NCBI GenBank assembly: GCA_030684645.1
Contig: JAUXUF010000273.1
Coordinates: forward strand, 1 to 50,658
Direction: 5' to 3'
Source: Bacteroidota bacterium
GTDB taxonomy: Bacteria > Bacteroidota > Bacteroidia > Bacteroidales > Prolixibacteraceae
Length of the DNA stretch: 50,658 bases
The translations under genes and the position numbers were made by a program. The notes beneath the pieces were generated by a model. The model had not been told where the DNA came from. It searched no databases and worked only from the letters and a program-made list of their open reading frames with translations. Positions 34,484-43,400 of the stretch are shown one piece after another; the first letter of the stretch is position 1, and every line of letters starts with the position of its first letter.

Positions 34484-35767
34484 ATGATTTCGGAAAGTAG
34501 TCTTGAAAAACTAAAGATTTTAGCTGGAGCGGCAAAATATGATGTGTCGTGCGCTTCGAGCGGTACCAAGCGAAGCAATACCAATGCGGGTATCGGAAAT
34601 GCTTCGGCGTGGGGCATTTGCCACAGTTTCACCGAAGATGGACGTTGCATATCATTGCTCAAAATCATGCTCAGTAATTACTGCATTTACGATTGCGCCT
34701 ATTGCATCAACCGCAAAAGCAACGACATTCCACGAACCTCTTTTTCTCCGGATGAAATTGCCAACCTGACCATCGAATTTTACCGCCGGAATTACATCGA
34801 AGGACTTTTTCTTAGTTCAGGAGTTTTAATTAATCCCGATCACACGATGGAACGAATGGTTTCTGTAGCTAAAAAGCTTCGTACCGAACACCTGTACAAT
34901 GGATATATTCACCTGAAAACCATTCCGGGAGCCAGTCAGCAACTGATTGCCGATGCAGGCCGCTGGGCCGACCGGCTGAGTGTAAACATTGAAATACCCA
35001 CCGAGAACAACCTAAAAATGCTGGCTCCGGATAAAGATTTCAAGAGTGTGTTCGAGCCCATGAAAATCATTTCAACCGGTATTCTGGAATCAAAAGAAGA
35101 ACGCAAAAAGAACCGGAATGCGCCGCTGTTCAGTCCTGCAGGGCAAAGTACACAACTGATTATTGGAGCAACCAATGATACCGATCACACCATACTTAAA
35201 CTCTCTTCAGCACTATATTCACGGCGCGATCTCAAACGGGTATATTATTCGGGTTATATTCCTGTAAACAGCTATGACAATCGCCTTCCGGCACTGAACA
35301 CTCCCCCGCTACGCCGCGAACACCGCTTATATCAGGCCGACTGGTTGCTGCGTTTTTACGGCTTTCGGAGCGATGAAATCGTGAATGCCGAAAATCCTAA
35401 CCTCGACCTGGAACTCGACCCGAAAGTGACTTACGCTTTGCATAATCCGCATTTGTTTCCGATTGATATCAATACGGCCGATCCGTTAATGTTACTCCGG
35501 GTTCCGGGAATTGGAACACGATCTGTTCCGCTGATTGTAATGGCCCGCAAACATACCCGGCTGAATTCGTCGCACCTGCAAAAAATGGGGGTGGTGATGA
35601 AACGTGCGCGGTATTTCATCACCTGCAACGAACTACGGTCACAAAATATTCAGGAATTAAAACCTGAAATAGTCCGCCGGCTTTTACTTGAAAAAAAACA
35701 GGTTGGAAACGATGGCGCGGTGCAGTTGAATTTGTTCAATCCGGTGATGCCGGCGTTGCGCGAGTAA
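34484..35767 (+). CDS. Radical SAM protein with C-terminal HhH, putative DNA modification/repair
   Basis: 427 residues. The radical SAM cluster-binding motif C-x3-C-x2-C is at Cys67, Cys71 and Cys74 (NYCIYDCAYC). The N-terminal text TSGT-like CASSGTKRSNTNAGIGNASA precedes it, as in the TIGR03916 family. The C-terminus (about 325-385) is a helix-hairpin-helix DNA-binding region: DINTADPLMLLRVPGIGTRS. Family members are nearly always encoded with a second 'DNA metabolism' protein, here at 36098, and a uracil-DNA-glycosylase-like domain. The chemistry is unknown; a role in repair or modification of DNA is family inference. Here 330 bp of palindromes separate it from the partner. Confidence 0.88.
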   Translation: MISESSLEKLKILAGAAKYDVSCASSGTKRSNTNAGIGNASAWGICHSFTEDGRCISLLKIMLSNYCIYDCAYCINRKSNDIPRTSFSPDEIANLTIEFYRRNYIEGLFLSSGVLINPDHTMERMVSVAKKLRTEHLYNGYIHLKTIPGASQQLIADAGRWADRLSVNIEIPTENNLKMLAPDKDFKSVFEPMKIISTGILESKEERKKNRNAPLFSPAGQSTQLIIGATNDTDHTILKLSSALYSRRDLKRVYYSGYIPVNSYDNRLPALNTPPLRREHRLYQADWLLRFYGFRSDEIVNAENPNLDLELDPKVTYALHNPHLFPIDINTADPLMLLRVPGIGTRSVPLIVMARKHTRLNSSHLQKMGVVMKRARYFITCNELRSQNIQELKPEIVRRLLLEKKQVGNDGAVQLNLFNPVMPALRE

Positions 35768-35829
35768 ACAGTGTTCAGTATTCAGTCGCAGTAGGCGGTG
35801 CTCAGTAAGCATAAGTATTTAGTTTTTAA

Positions 35830-36023
35830 ATCCGCCAAAGGCGGATAAATATTAATGACCCCCAATTTTATTGGGGGTAGTTGGCCCAAAGCCAATTTAA
35901 GGAACCCTGATAAGGGTTCAATGTATAACTTTAAATTCAACCCTTTTCAAGGGTTGTGGTACGCGCACTTCTTATTTCCCCCAATTTCATTGGGGGTCAT
36001 TAAAGTTTAATCCTTTCAGGATT
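35830..36023. repeat. Cluster of seven different small palindromes
   Basis: In 194 bp lie ATCCGCC-AAA-GGCGGAT (35830-35846), ACCCCCAAT-TTT-ATTGGGGGT (35858-35878), TTGGC-CCAAA-GCCAA (35881-35895), GAACCCT-GATA-AGGGTTC (35902-35919), CAACCCTT-TTC-AAGGGTTG (35938-35956), CCCCCAAT-TTC-ATTGGGGG (35978-35996) and AATCCT-TTC-AGGATT (36009-36023). They share architecture (5-9 bp stem, loop of 3-5 nt, often TTC or AAA) more than sequence. The CCCCCAAT stem occurs twice. No gene is visible in this 330-bp gap; it looks like a REP-type array between two genes that normally adjoin. Confidence 0.85.
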
Positions 36024-36097
36024 TTACCTTGTGGAACAATTGTACACTTTAAAATTGATCAAATACATTCTATAAGTGACTCTTTAAATCACAAAAG

Positions 36098-36868
36098 ATG
36101 AACATTTTCTCTTTCGACAATACCTTTGAAGGACTCCTAACCTTAGTTTTTGAAAGCTACCGGCTAAAACAGTTTCCTGACGAAATACTTTCAGGAGAAG
36201 GAAGCCAAAACGTATTGTTTGGTACGACCATTACAATTGAAACCGACAACCGGAAAGCGGAGCGTGTTTGGAAAGGAATCATTGCCCATTCTTCAGAAGA
36301 AAATACTCACCGGATTTACCGTGTTTTTCTGTCCGGATTGCCGGATACACCAATGTTGCTTACGAAATATATCCGACTGATTATCGATTCAACCAAAAAT
36401 GAAGAAACGAATTTTGCCGAACCAGTTGTGGTCGAAATCAACAAACTGCACCAGAAAGTTTGCAGGGAAGCTCAACGGATAACTATGTTCGTACGGTTTC
36501 AGAAGACCGCTGAAGGCAGTTATTACGCTTCGTTTGCACCATTGTATGATGTGCTTCCGCTATGCATACCGCATCTTCGCGACCGTTTTGCTGATCAGAC
36601 CTGGATTGTCTATGACTTAAAACGGAATTACGGTTTCTGGTATGATCTGAAAAGCGTTTCGCGGGTCGTTTTCGACGATCTGAAAGTGAATTCTCAAAAC
36701 GGTCAGTTGCATGCTTCGCTTCTGGCTGAAGACGAAAAGCTGTTTCAGCAATTGTGGAAACAATATTACCGCAGCATTTGTATTCAGGAGCGAAAGAACG
36801 ACAAGGTTCACCGGCAATTTTTGCCCAAACGGTTCTGGAAATACCTTCCGGAGAAAGGGATATTATAA
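36098..36868 (+). CDS. DNA-metabolism partner of the radical SAM protein (TIGR03915/DUF4130)
   Basis: 256 residues. The start IFSFDNTFEGLLTLVFESY and the middle VCREAQRITMFVRFQKTAEG are hallmarks of the SAM-link family that accompanies the radical SAM/HhH protein. YYASFAPLYDVLPLCIPHLR is followed by RFADQTWIVYDLKRNYGFWY, and the end QFLPKRFWKYLPEK is typical. In many genomes this protein is fused to a uracil-DNA glycosylase domain; here it ends before that point, so the glycosylase must be elsewhere or absent. It is convergent with the TonB receptor gene, the stops being 4 bp apart. The pair probably acts in nucleic-acid repair or modification. Confidence 0.85.
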   Translation: MNIFSFDNTFEGLLTLVFESYRLKQFPDEILSGEGSQNVLFGTTITIETDNRKAERVWKGIIAHSSEENTHRIYRVFLSGLPDTPMLLTKYIRLIIDSTKNEETNFAEPVVVEINKLHQKVCREAQRITMFVRFQKTAEGSYYASFAPLYDVLPLCIPHLRDRFADQTWIVYDLKRNYGFWYDLKSVSRVVFDDLKVNSQNGQLHASLLAEDEKLFQQLWKQYYRSICIQERKNDKVHRQFLPKRFWKYLPEKGIL

Positions 36869-36872
36869 AACC

Positions 36873-39287
36873 TCAAAGGCTATATTTCAGTGACACAATC
36901 AGATTCCTGCCAGCAGAGACAATTCCGGAGGAATACGGCCGGTAGCGTTTATTCAGGATATTTTCCAGTCCTACATTTGCACTCAGATTCCTGAAAAGAA
37001 GGAATGAGGTTTTCAGATTCAATGTCCACCATGCCGGAGAATATGGCTGACCATTTGCATCAATGGCATAAATCTCAGGTTTCTCTTTTTCGCTGGGCGA
37101 TAAATTGGCATTGGATATTTCGCCGTTGAAGCGTGCATATAAATCAAGTTTGTATTTTTCTGCTAAATAACTGAGGTGGGAACTTCCGAAGAAAGGAGCA
37201 GCATGTCGGATCGGATCACCAAAACTATCTTCGCCCCAGGTATAACTCATCGAATTTTTCATGGAAATTTGTGGAGCCAAGAACAACTCCATCGAAAAAC
37301 TACCTCCGTATATAGTTGCATAATCAGCATTTACAAGCGCTTCGACTTTACTCAGCGCACCATCATATAGGATCGAATCCTTCCCGTTGAAGCTGAAATC
37401 GCTCCTGACCATCGCATCATTCAGGTAAGTGTAAAAAGCATCCAGTTCGAATTTGGCCAGCTTCTGGAACCGGCGAATGATACCAAATTCGATATTCCGG
37501 GCATATTCCGGTTTCAAATCAGGATTGGGAACCATCACATTCCCGGGAGTTGATTCGAAAACTTTCGCCATATCGTCGATATTGGGCGAACGGAATCCGG
37601 TCGATACGCTGGCATTCAGCTGCCAGTTATCGGTTGGGTGATAAACCAGGCCCAAATTCCCGGTTGTTGCATCGTGCGTATTACTGAATTCGGAGTAAGG
37701 AAAATCATAGAATTCTGTTGAGAATTTACCTTTCAACGTGGCCAATGTGTAGCGTCCGCCTGCATGAAGCGTGAATTGGTGGCTCAGTAACCAGTTATAG
37801 CTGATGTAGGCCGCCAGGCTTGAAGTATGTGATCCGTCGGGATACCGGGTATCCAAATTTTTCTGATCTCCTGTTGCCAAATTTCGCGAAATTCCTTTTG
37901 AACCAATCCGGTTAAAAGTTCCTTCCAGTCCGTAATAAAATACATGCTTTTCATTTATTGTCTTGTCCAGATCAACATTCAGGCTAAAAATACCCACATT
38001 TTCTGTACGTACTGAAAGGTCACTTTTATTGAGTTTTCGGTCGAAACGGCTTTCGGTATAGTTTTGCCAACCTGCCAGCATGATTATCCGGTCGAAAAAT
38101 CCGGTTTTCTCAGTATATCCCAATTGGAAAGAATGAAGATCCCAGATTTGAGGACCATAATACCAGTCGCCGTATTTCAGTTTATCTTTGCTGTATTGAA
38201 TCAGGCGGTCGTAACGCGGAATATCTGACGTTTTGGAAGAATGAAAGGCATAATTCAAATTCAGTTTTTCATTGGGCCTGAAGCGAAGTTTCAGCATCGA
38301 ATTGAACTGCGAATATCCGGTATAAACCTGATTGCGCGGATCCGAATTTTCAATGATCTGGTCACTTCCGGAGTTACGCATCGAATTTTTAAATACATAT
38401 TGCGGACGAAGATATTCGGTTGGTCCATTGGTTCCCATTCGCAAATCGCCAAAATCAGTATAAGTCAGACTGGCTAATGCGGCCCATTTTGCTAAACCAA
38501 AATTTACATCGCCATGAATTGTTTTTTCGGAATTGGCGCCTGAATAGCGGAAAAAAACAGATCCCCGGTGATTGTATTCTTCCGAACTCGACAGTTTAGG
38601 TTTCAGCGTCTGGTAGCTCATGACACCGCCCAAGGCATCGCTGCCATAAATAACCGATCCCGGCCCGAAAATGACTTCGGTGCTTTCAATGCTTCCGGCA
38701 TCGAGCGAAATTACATTCTGCAAATTTCCGTTCCGGTAAATGGCATTGTTCATCCGAATACCATCGACCACCAGCAACAACCGGTTGGCCGAAAAACCGC
38801 GAATCATCGGACTTCCGCCTCCCATCTGACTTTTCTGAACAAAAACGCCACTTTTGTATTCGAGCAGATCGGCTGCTGTCTGAGGATTTTGGAAATCGAC
38901 ATCTTTCCGGCTGATGGTAATGATTTTATTCGGAATTTCGAGTCTTGACTGTTCGCGCCGGCTGGCCGAAACTACAATTTCGTCGATCCGCACAGGATCT
39001 TCGAGCATGCGGACCACAAAGTTCGCCGACCAAAGGTTTTGAAAACTGGTGTGCAATTCCACATAGGATGAATGTGCAAAAATGATTCGCCCTTCATCCT
39101 TAAACTTGCTGATATCCGCTTTCCCTTCTTTGCCGGTTTGAACAGATAGCTTTCCGGAATAAATTACAACTCCCTCAACCGGCTTGCCTGTTTTTGAATC
39201 GCTTACCACGACCGACTGAGCCGAAGCAAGTTGAAGAAATAATGACAGGAAAATGAGGAGTATAGGTTTCAATTCAGTTTTTTTCAA
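36873..39287 (-). CDS. TonB-dependent outer-membrane receptor
   Basis: 804 residues from a TTG start at 39287; no ATG is available because an in-frame stop lies close upstream. Signal peptide residues 1-23 end in LQLASAQS. A short carboxypeptidase-regulatory-like (beta-sandwich) domain spans about 25-95. The plug has VDEIVVSASRREQ-like text (IDEIVVSASRREQ), ISRKDVDFQNPQTAADLLE and GSPMIRGFSANRLLLVVDGI with GVFVQKSQMGGG. The barrel ends with YRPYSSGIVSAGRNLIVSLK. It imports a chelated metal, vitamin or similar nutrient; the plug style fits heme, siderophore or B12 types rather than SusC. No SusD or substrate gene is adjacent. A TACTTTTG box overlaps the start codon on the minus strand, which would imply a near-leaderless transcript and is doubtful. 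Confidence 0.9.
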   Translation of the reverse strand: MKKTELKPILLIFLSLFLQLASAQSVVVSDSKTGKPVEGVVIYSGKLSVQTGKEGKADISKFKDEGRIIFAHSSYVELHTSFQNLWSANFVVRMLEDPVRIDEIVVSASRREQSRLEIPNKIITISRKDVDFQNPQTAADLLEYKSGVFVQKSQMGGGSPMIRGFSANRLLLVVDGIRMNNAIYRNGNLQNVISLDAGSIESTEVIFGPGSVIYGSDALGGVMSYQTLKPKLSSSEEYNHRGSVFFRYSGANSEKTIHGDVNFGLAKWAALASLTYTDFGDLRMGTNGPTEYLRPQYVFKNSMRNSGSDQIIENSDPRNQVYTGYSQFNSMLKLRFRPNEKLNLNYAFHSSKTSDIPRYDRLIQYSKDKLKYGDWYYGPQIWDLHSFQLGYTEKTGFFDRIIMLAGWQNYTESRFDRKLNKSDLSVRTENVGIFSLNVDLDKTINEKHVFYYGLEGTFNRIGSKGISRNLATGDQKNLDTRYPDGSHTSSLAAYISYNWLLSHQFTLHAGGRYTLATLKGKFSTEFYDFPYSEFSNTHDATTGNLGLVYHPTDNWQLNASVSTGFRSPNIDDMAKVFESTPGNVMVPNPDLKPEYARNIEFGIIRRFQKLAKFELDAFYTYLNDAMVRSDFSFNGKDSILYDGALSKVEALVNADYATIYGGSFSMELFLAPQISMKNSMSYTWGEDSFGDPIRHAAPFFGSSHLSYLAEKYKLDLYARFNGEISNANLSPSEKEKPEIYAIDANGQPYSPAWWTLNLKTSFLLFRNLSANVGLENILNKRYRPYSSGIVSAGRNLIVSLKYSL

Positions 39288-39671
39288 AAGTAGGAATTCG
39301 GGCGAAACCTAGCAAGAATTATGCCTTTTCAGGGTATTTTCAAGGATTTCTATTTTTTATCCGGATGATAGACCTCTCCTGTCTTTGCGTTATTAGCACC
39401 ATCCTTCCAATCATTTTTCAGGTCATTCCAGTTCTGGATCCAAATCTATCCGGAGCAAAGCCTGAACAACATGAAGGAAGAATTTGACCTCCCATCTGGT
39501 GATATTAAGTTTCAGAAAATCTCCCATAACGATCCATTGTATTACATTAGGCTTTTAGAACTATTTGGGTCATCTGTATGTCTAAAATCAATGCAGGAAT
39601 AATAATTTTATGGCATTATTCTTCTATCTTGCACAAATTATTAATAGTTGAAATTTTAAAATTGATTAGGG
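39288..39671. other. Gap with two possible coding remnants
   Basis: The 384-bp gap between divergent genes has no complete gene I can support. On the minus strand a stop-bounded frame at about 39350-39446 reads IQNWNDLKNDWKDGANNAKT and ends HPDKK, Trp-rich and protein-like but without a start. On the plus strand 39471-39602 is a 43-codon frame beginning MKEEFDLPSGDIKFQKISHN. Both could be gene fragments or chance. The promoter of the antiporter should lie at its right end (CTATCTTG near 39628 is close to the -7 consensus). Confidence 0.3.
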
Positions 39672-41828
39672 ATGGCAACCAATTTCTTCAATCAAATAGC
39701 TCACCAATTTGAAAGGCCATTTCAAAACCCGGTGTTAGTTTTTGCCGTAATCCTTTTCATTATACTTCTCTCACCCATCTTGCTGAGAAAGCTCAAAATT
39801 CCGGGCATCATCGGGTTAATCATTTCAGGAGTAATAATCGGGCCACATGGATTGAACCTGCTCGAACAAAACTCAGCGGTAAAACTTTTCTCCACCATCG
39901 GTCTTCTGTATATCATGTTTATTGCAGGCCTGGAGCTCGATCTGAAAGAATTTCAACGGAATAAAAATAAAAGTCTGATATTTGGGTTTCTGACATTTAC
40001 CATTCCACTGGTAATCGGATTTCCGGTTTGCTACTATTTTCTTAATTATAGTATTACCGCCAGTTTACTCATTTCGAGTATGTTTTCAACACACACCATG
40101 GTCTCCTACCCCATTGTAAGTAAGTTCGGTATTTCAAAAAACGAGGCCGTGGCAATAACCGTTGGAGGAACAATTCTGACTGATACCGCCGTGTTGATTC
40201 TGCTGGCCATTATTCTAAGTTCGAATAGCGGCGGGCTTGGCCTTTCCTTTTGGGTACAGTTAATTGCTTCCCTTGCTGTATTCTCGGGTATCATGTTCTG
40301 GATTATTCCAAAGGTAACAGCCTGGTTTTTTCAAAAGCTTGAAAGTGAAAAATCGTCGCATTATATATTTGTGTTGTCTGTCGTATTTTTTGCCGCTTTC
40401 CTGGCTGAGCTTGCAGGCGTTGAGCCAATTATCGGCGCATTTGTGGCTGGGCTGGCGCTTAATAAACTAATCCCGTATTCTTCTACCCTGATGAACCGGA
40501 TCGAGTTTATCGGGCAATCGATATTTATTCCATTTTTTCTGATCAGTGTTGGAATGCTGGTCGATATTTCAGTACTCATGAACGGACCAGCGGCTGTGAT
40601 TATCGCTGTAACTTTATCAGTTGTGGCCTTGATCGGCAAATGGCTTGCTGCCAGCGCTACCCGTTATATTTTCAGGTATTCGTCCGATCAGCGAAAATTG
40701 ATTTTCGGGTTAAGCAGTTCACATGCGGCAGCCACCCTGGCTGTTATCCTGGTAGGTTTTCAAGCCAGAATTATTGATGAAAATGCGCTGAATGGAACCA
40801 TTTTACTGATACTGGCAACTTGTTTGGTTGCAACTTTTATTACTGAAAATGCGTCGCGCCGAATTCTTACTTCTGAAAAAGATGAACCTTTGAATAAAGA
40901 TACTACTTATCAGGATGAACATATCCTGATGCCATTGGCAAACCTCGACAATATGGAGCTGCTACTCGAATTTGCAGTTTTCCTGAAAAACAAAAAATCT
41001 AAAAACCCGGTAACTATTTTGTCAGTGGTGCCAAACAACGAAGAAGCCGAAAAAAACCTTTTCAAGGCTAAGAAAAACCTGCAATCGCTGGTAAAAATGG
41101 CATCGGCAAACGAAACAAAAGTCAATATTATAGCCACCATCGATCACAACATCGGTAGCGGAATCATCAGGGCTTCGCGTGAAGTAATGGCTGATACCAT
41201 TATCATTGGCTGGCCACGTAAGACCGGATTGATCGAGCGTTTTATCGAAACCAAAACAGCCTCCATCATTTCACAAACCAGCAAGGCCATTTATATTTGT
41301 CATTTTGAAAAACCTCTTACCCATCACAAAAAAATGGTAGTTGTTTGCCCTCCGCTGGGCGAATTAGAGACAGGATTCGAGATATGGCTAAACAGAATGT
41401 CAGCTTTATCAAAAGAATTGAGCCTGAATATTTTTTGCTTTTGCAACCCAAAATCGAGGGAAGCCATCAACTTATTCTTCGCCCAACGAAAGCAGAATGG
41501 CGGATTTGAATTTTCAGAGGAATTTGATCTGGATAATATGCATTTATTACAAAAATATGTTTCTTCTGAAGATATTTTGGTTTTTGTTGCCGCCCGTAGA
41601 GCCTCTGTTTCACATGATAACTGCATGGATTACATACAGGAAAAACTTGAAAAACAATTTGGCGCTCACAGCAAGATCATTATTTATCCGCGCACCTATC
41701 ACATCGACAGTAAATACAACGAGTATGGCGATATTAACGCAGAACCACTGAATCAGGGATTTGAAAAAGTTCAGAAGATTGGCAGGGATTTGGGAAATTT
41801 GTTAAAAAGGGAACATCCCAAAGCGTAA
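39672..41828 (+). CDS. CPA2-type cation:proton antiporter (Kef/NapA-like) with C-terminal stress-like domain
   Basis: 718 residues. Residues 1-400 form about 12 membrane segments of a Na+/H+ or K+/H+ exchanger: LKIPGIIGLIISGVIIGPHG, LYIMFIAGLELDLKEF and VEPIIGAFVAGLALNKLIP are family signatures. GGTILTDTAVLILLAIIL has the conserved Asp near the exchanger centre. The C-terminal 300 residues are cytoplasmic, with two universal-stress-protein-like halves (LMPLANLDNMELLLEF and later KMVVVCPPLGELETGF). There is no RCK/TrkA-N domain as in KefB/C. It probably helps with pH or sodium balance, with the stress-like domains sensing nucleotides. It is monocistronic, with a terminator 55 bp downstream. 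Confidence 0.9.
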   Translation: MATNFFNQIAHQFERPFQNPVLVFAVILFIILLSPILLRKLKIPGIIGLIISGVIIGPHGLNLLEQNSAVKLFSTIGLLYIMFIAGLELDLKEFQRNKNKSLIFGFLTFTIPLVIGFPVCYYFLNYSITASLLISSMFSTHTMVSYPIVSKFGISKNEAVAITVGGTILTDTAVLILLAIILSSNSGGLGLSFWVQLIASLAVFSGIMFWIIPKVTAWFFQKLESEKSSHYIFVLSVVFFAAFLAELAGVEPIIGAFVAGLALNKLIPYSSTLMNRIEFIGQSIFIPFFLISVGMLVDISVLMNGPAAVIIAVTLSVVALIGKWLAASATRYIFRYSSDQRKLIFGLSSSHAAATLAVILVGFQARIIDENALNGTILLILATCLVATFITENASRRILTSEKDEPLNKDTTYQDEHILMPLANLDNMELLLEFAVFLKNKKSKNPVTILSVVPNNEEAEKNLFKAKKNLQSLVKMASANETKVNIIATIDHNIGSGIIRASREVMADTIIIGWPRKTGLIERFIETKTASIISQTSKAIYICHFEKPLTHHKKMVVVCPPLGELETGFEIWLNRMSALSKELSLNIFCFCNPKSREAINLFFAQRKQNGGFEFSEEFDLDNMHLLQKYVSSEDILVFVAARRASVSHDNCMDYIQEKLEKQFGAHSKIIIYPRTYHIDSKYNEYGDINAEPLNQGFEKVQKIGRDLGNLLKREHPKA

Positions 41829-41882
41829 AGTATATAGTATATTCATTAGGCAATAATGGCTTTTAAGGCCGGTGAAAATAAA

Positions 41883-41909
41883 AAAAGGCTCCCTCTACGG
41901 AAGCCTTTT
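41883..41909. terminator. Bidirectional terminator
   Basis: AAAAGGCT (41883-41890) pairs with AGCCTTTT (41901-41908), with a partly paired CC/GG inside. A-tract on the left and T-tract on the right suit both strands. It lies between the antiporter and the convergent small gene. Confidence 0.65.
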
Positions 41910-41979
41910 AAATTTTATTCATCCCTCATTAGGCGATGAAATTGGCATTTCAACTAACAAATCTATTTTACCGTGTTAA

Positions 41980-42171
41980 TCAAGCCGCCTTTTGAGAAAA
42001 GGCTTGGGTCAGGATGTCCGGATACATTTCCATGAAATTTTCGAAACACCATTCTTTCAAATGATTTAATTCCGATTCTCCAACCCAGTTAATACACTTG
42101 GCCAATTCTTTCCGGAAAAGCTCCCGGCTAAAACTAACTTTCGGTAAAATAACTTTAGCATACTCAAGCAT
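41980..42171 (-). CDS. Small conserved hypothetical protein (63 aa)
   Basis: 63 residues: MLEYAKVILPKVSFSRELFR, a helical middle ELAKCINWVGESELNHLKEW and a C-terminal helix. No membrane segment or cysteine pair. It resembles short Bacteroidetes proteins starting MLEYVKxILxKVSFD with a conserved SxxELxxLKEWC segment; the function is unknown. It has its own gap on both sides (a terminator 3', about 230 bp 5') and is convergent with the antiporter. Codon use looks like that of its neighbours. The gene is probably real, given the conserved WxxxxELxxLKEWC pattern. Confidence 0.6.
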   Translation of the reverse strand: MLEYAKVILPKVSFSRELFRKELAKCINWVGESELNHLKEWCFENFMEMYPDILTQAFSQKAA

Positions 42172-42331
42172 TGATTCTGTTTTTTTTTATGTGTTTCTAT
42201 AACTGTTGCATGAATATAACGGTTTTTTAGCCGTCATAATATGTCAAAAAACAGGATTAACACAGTTTAACGAAACGACTCCAATCATTCGAACTTAAAA
42301 ACCTAAAGTACAACCAGATAATGTATTTAAT

Positions 42332-42350
42332 TTTTGAAACTGTTTCAAAA
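42332..42350 (-). terminator. Possible terminator of the trp operon
   Basis: TTTTGAAA-CTG-TTTCAAAA is a perfect inverted repeat 48 bp past the trpA stop on the minus strand. It is AT-rich and its stem is weak, so the call is tentative; no better hairpin follows trpA. Confidence 0.3.
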
Positions 42351-42397
42351 CATTTGATGGTGCACTGATATCCCTCCACAAATAAACAGTTTCCAGG

Positions 42398-43177
42398 TTA
42401 CGATTGAATTACAATTGCATTAATAAAACCAGAAACTTTCTGCTCAAGGGTTCCACTTCCTTCCATCGCTTTTACAAAGGCGCTTCCAATAATTGCACCA
42501 CGAGCATACTTGCAGGCATTTCCAAACGTTTCAGCGTTCGAAATACCAAATCCAATCATACGGGGATTCTTTAAACCGAGTGAATTTACCCGTTCGAAAT
42601 AGCTTTTCTGAAAGTCGGAAACGCTGGATTTTGCACCAGTTGTGGAATTACCCGAAACCATGTATATAAATCCGGAAGAAATAGAATCGATCAGTTGAAG
42701 CCGTCCCTCACTGGTTTGTGGTGTGATCAGGAAAATATTGTGCAGGTTATTGGCTTCAAAAACAGCTTTAAACTCTTCTTCATATACATTTAACGGCAAA
42801 TCGGGAATGATCAACCCATCAATGCCAATTTCGTTACACTTCCGACAGAAAGCCTCCACCCCATACTGAAGAATTGGATTGATATACCCCATTAAAATAA
42901 GCGGAATATCAACCGTTTGGCGAATATCCTTTAATTGTTCGAACAGCTTGCGGATGCTCATTCCATTTTGAAGAGAAACCAGACTGCTGTACTGAATCAC
43001 CGGTCCATCGGCCACCGGATCGGAAAACGGCATACCAATTTCAACCAAATCGACACCATTTTTTTGCAAGGCTTGAATGGTTGGAACGGTATCGTCTAAA
43101 TTCGGGTAACCGGCAGTGAAATAGACTGAGAGTATTCGTTCTTTTTTCTCCTGAAATAGCTTATTTATTCTATTCAT
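42398..43177 (-). CDS. trpA: Tryptophan synthase alpha subunit
   Basis: 259 residues, (beta/alpha)8 barrel. It cleaves indole-3-glycerol phosphate to indole and glyceraldehyde-3-phosphate. The catalytic Glu is in DLVEIGMPFSDPVADGPVIQ and the catalytic Asp in IGIDGLIIPDLPLNVYEEE. IYMVSGNSTTGAKSSVSDFQ and GFGISNAETF are typical. It is the last gene of the trp operon, separated from trpB by 223 bp carrying REP-like palindromes. The ATG at 43177 gives the usual family N-terminus (MNRINKLFQEKKE). Confidence 0.96.
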   Translation of the reverse strand: MNRINKLFQEKKERILSVYFTAGYPNLDDTVPTIQALQKNGVDLVEIGMPFSDPVADGPVIQYSSLVSLQNGMSIRKLFEQLKDIRQTVDIPLILMGYINPILQYGVEAFCRKCNEIGIDGLIIPDLPLNVYEEEFKAVFEANNLHNIFLITPQTSEGRLQLIDSISSGFIYMVSGNSTTGAKSSVSDFQKSYFERVNSLGLKNPRMIGFGISNAETFGNACKYARGAIIGSAFVKAMEGSGTLEQKVSGFINAIVIQS

Positions 43178-43246
43178 GATCTATGATTTTTTCTGTTTAT
43201 AATGACCGAATGAATTTTAACATTCGGATCAGTTTGCTTTGTTATA

Positions 43247-43391
43247 ATCCCAAAGGGATGATAAAATTATAGCAAGAGTATCAATGAAGTGATACAAAAT
43301 CCCGAAGGGATGAAATGAATTTTATCACCCTTTCAGGGTTCCGGTATCCGTATATCAATTATTATCTATAATCATTTCACACCTTCGGCGT
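43247..43391. repeat. REP-like palindromes between trpB and trpA
   Basis: Units are ATCCC-AAA-GGGAT (43247-43259), GTATCA-N6-TGATAC (43278-43295), ATCCC-GAA-GGGAT (43299-43311), ACCCT-TTC-AGGGT (43327-43339) and ACACC-TTC-GGCGT (43379-43391). The ATCCC unit and the TATAATCATTTCACACC segment match the cluster beside the tyrosine transposase at 6.4-6.8 kb, in the reverse orientation. This fills the 223-bp gap. Confidence 0.8.
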
Positions 43392-43400
43392 TATTCCCAT

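Noticed and set aside
35768-35830. CAGTGTTCAGTATTCAGT stretch as an iteron-type origin
   Set aside because: Too short and irregular, with no replication gene nearby; it looks like a common dispersed AT-rich repeat.
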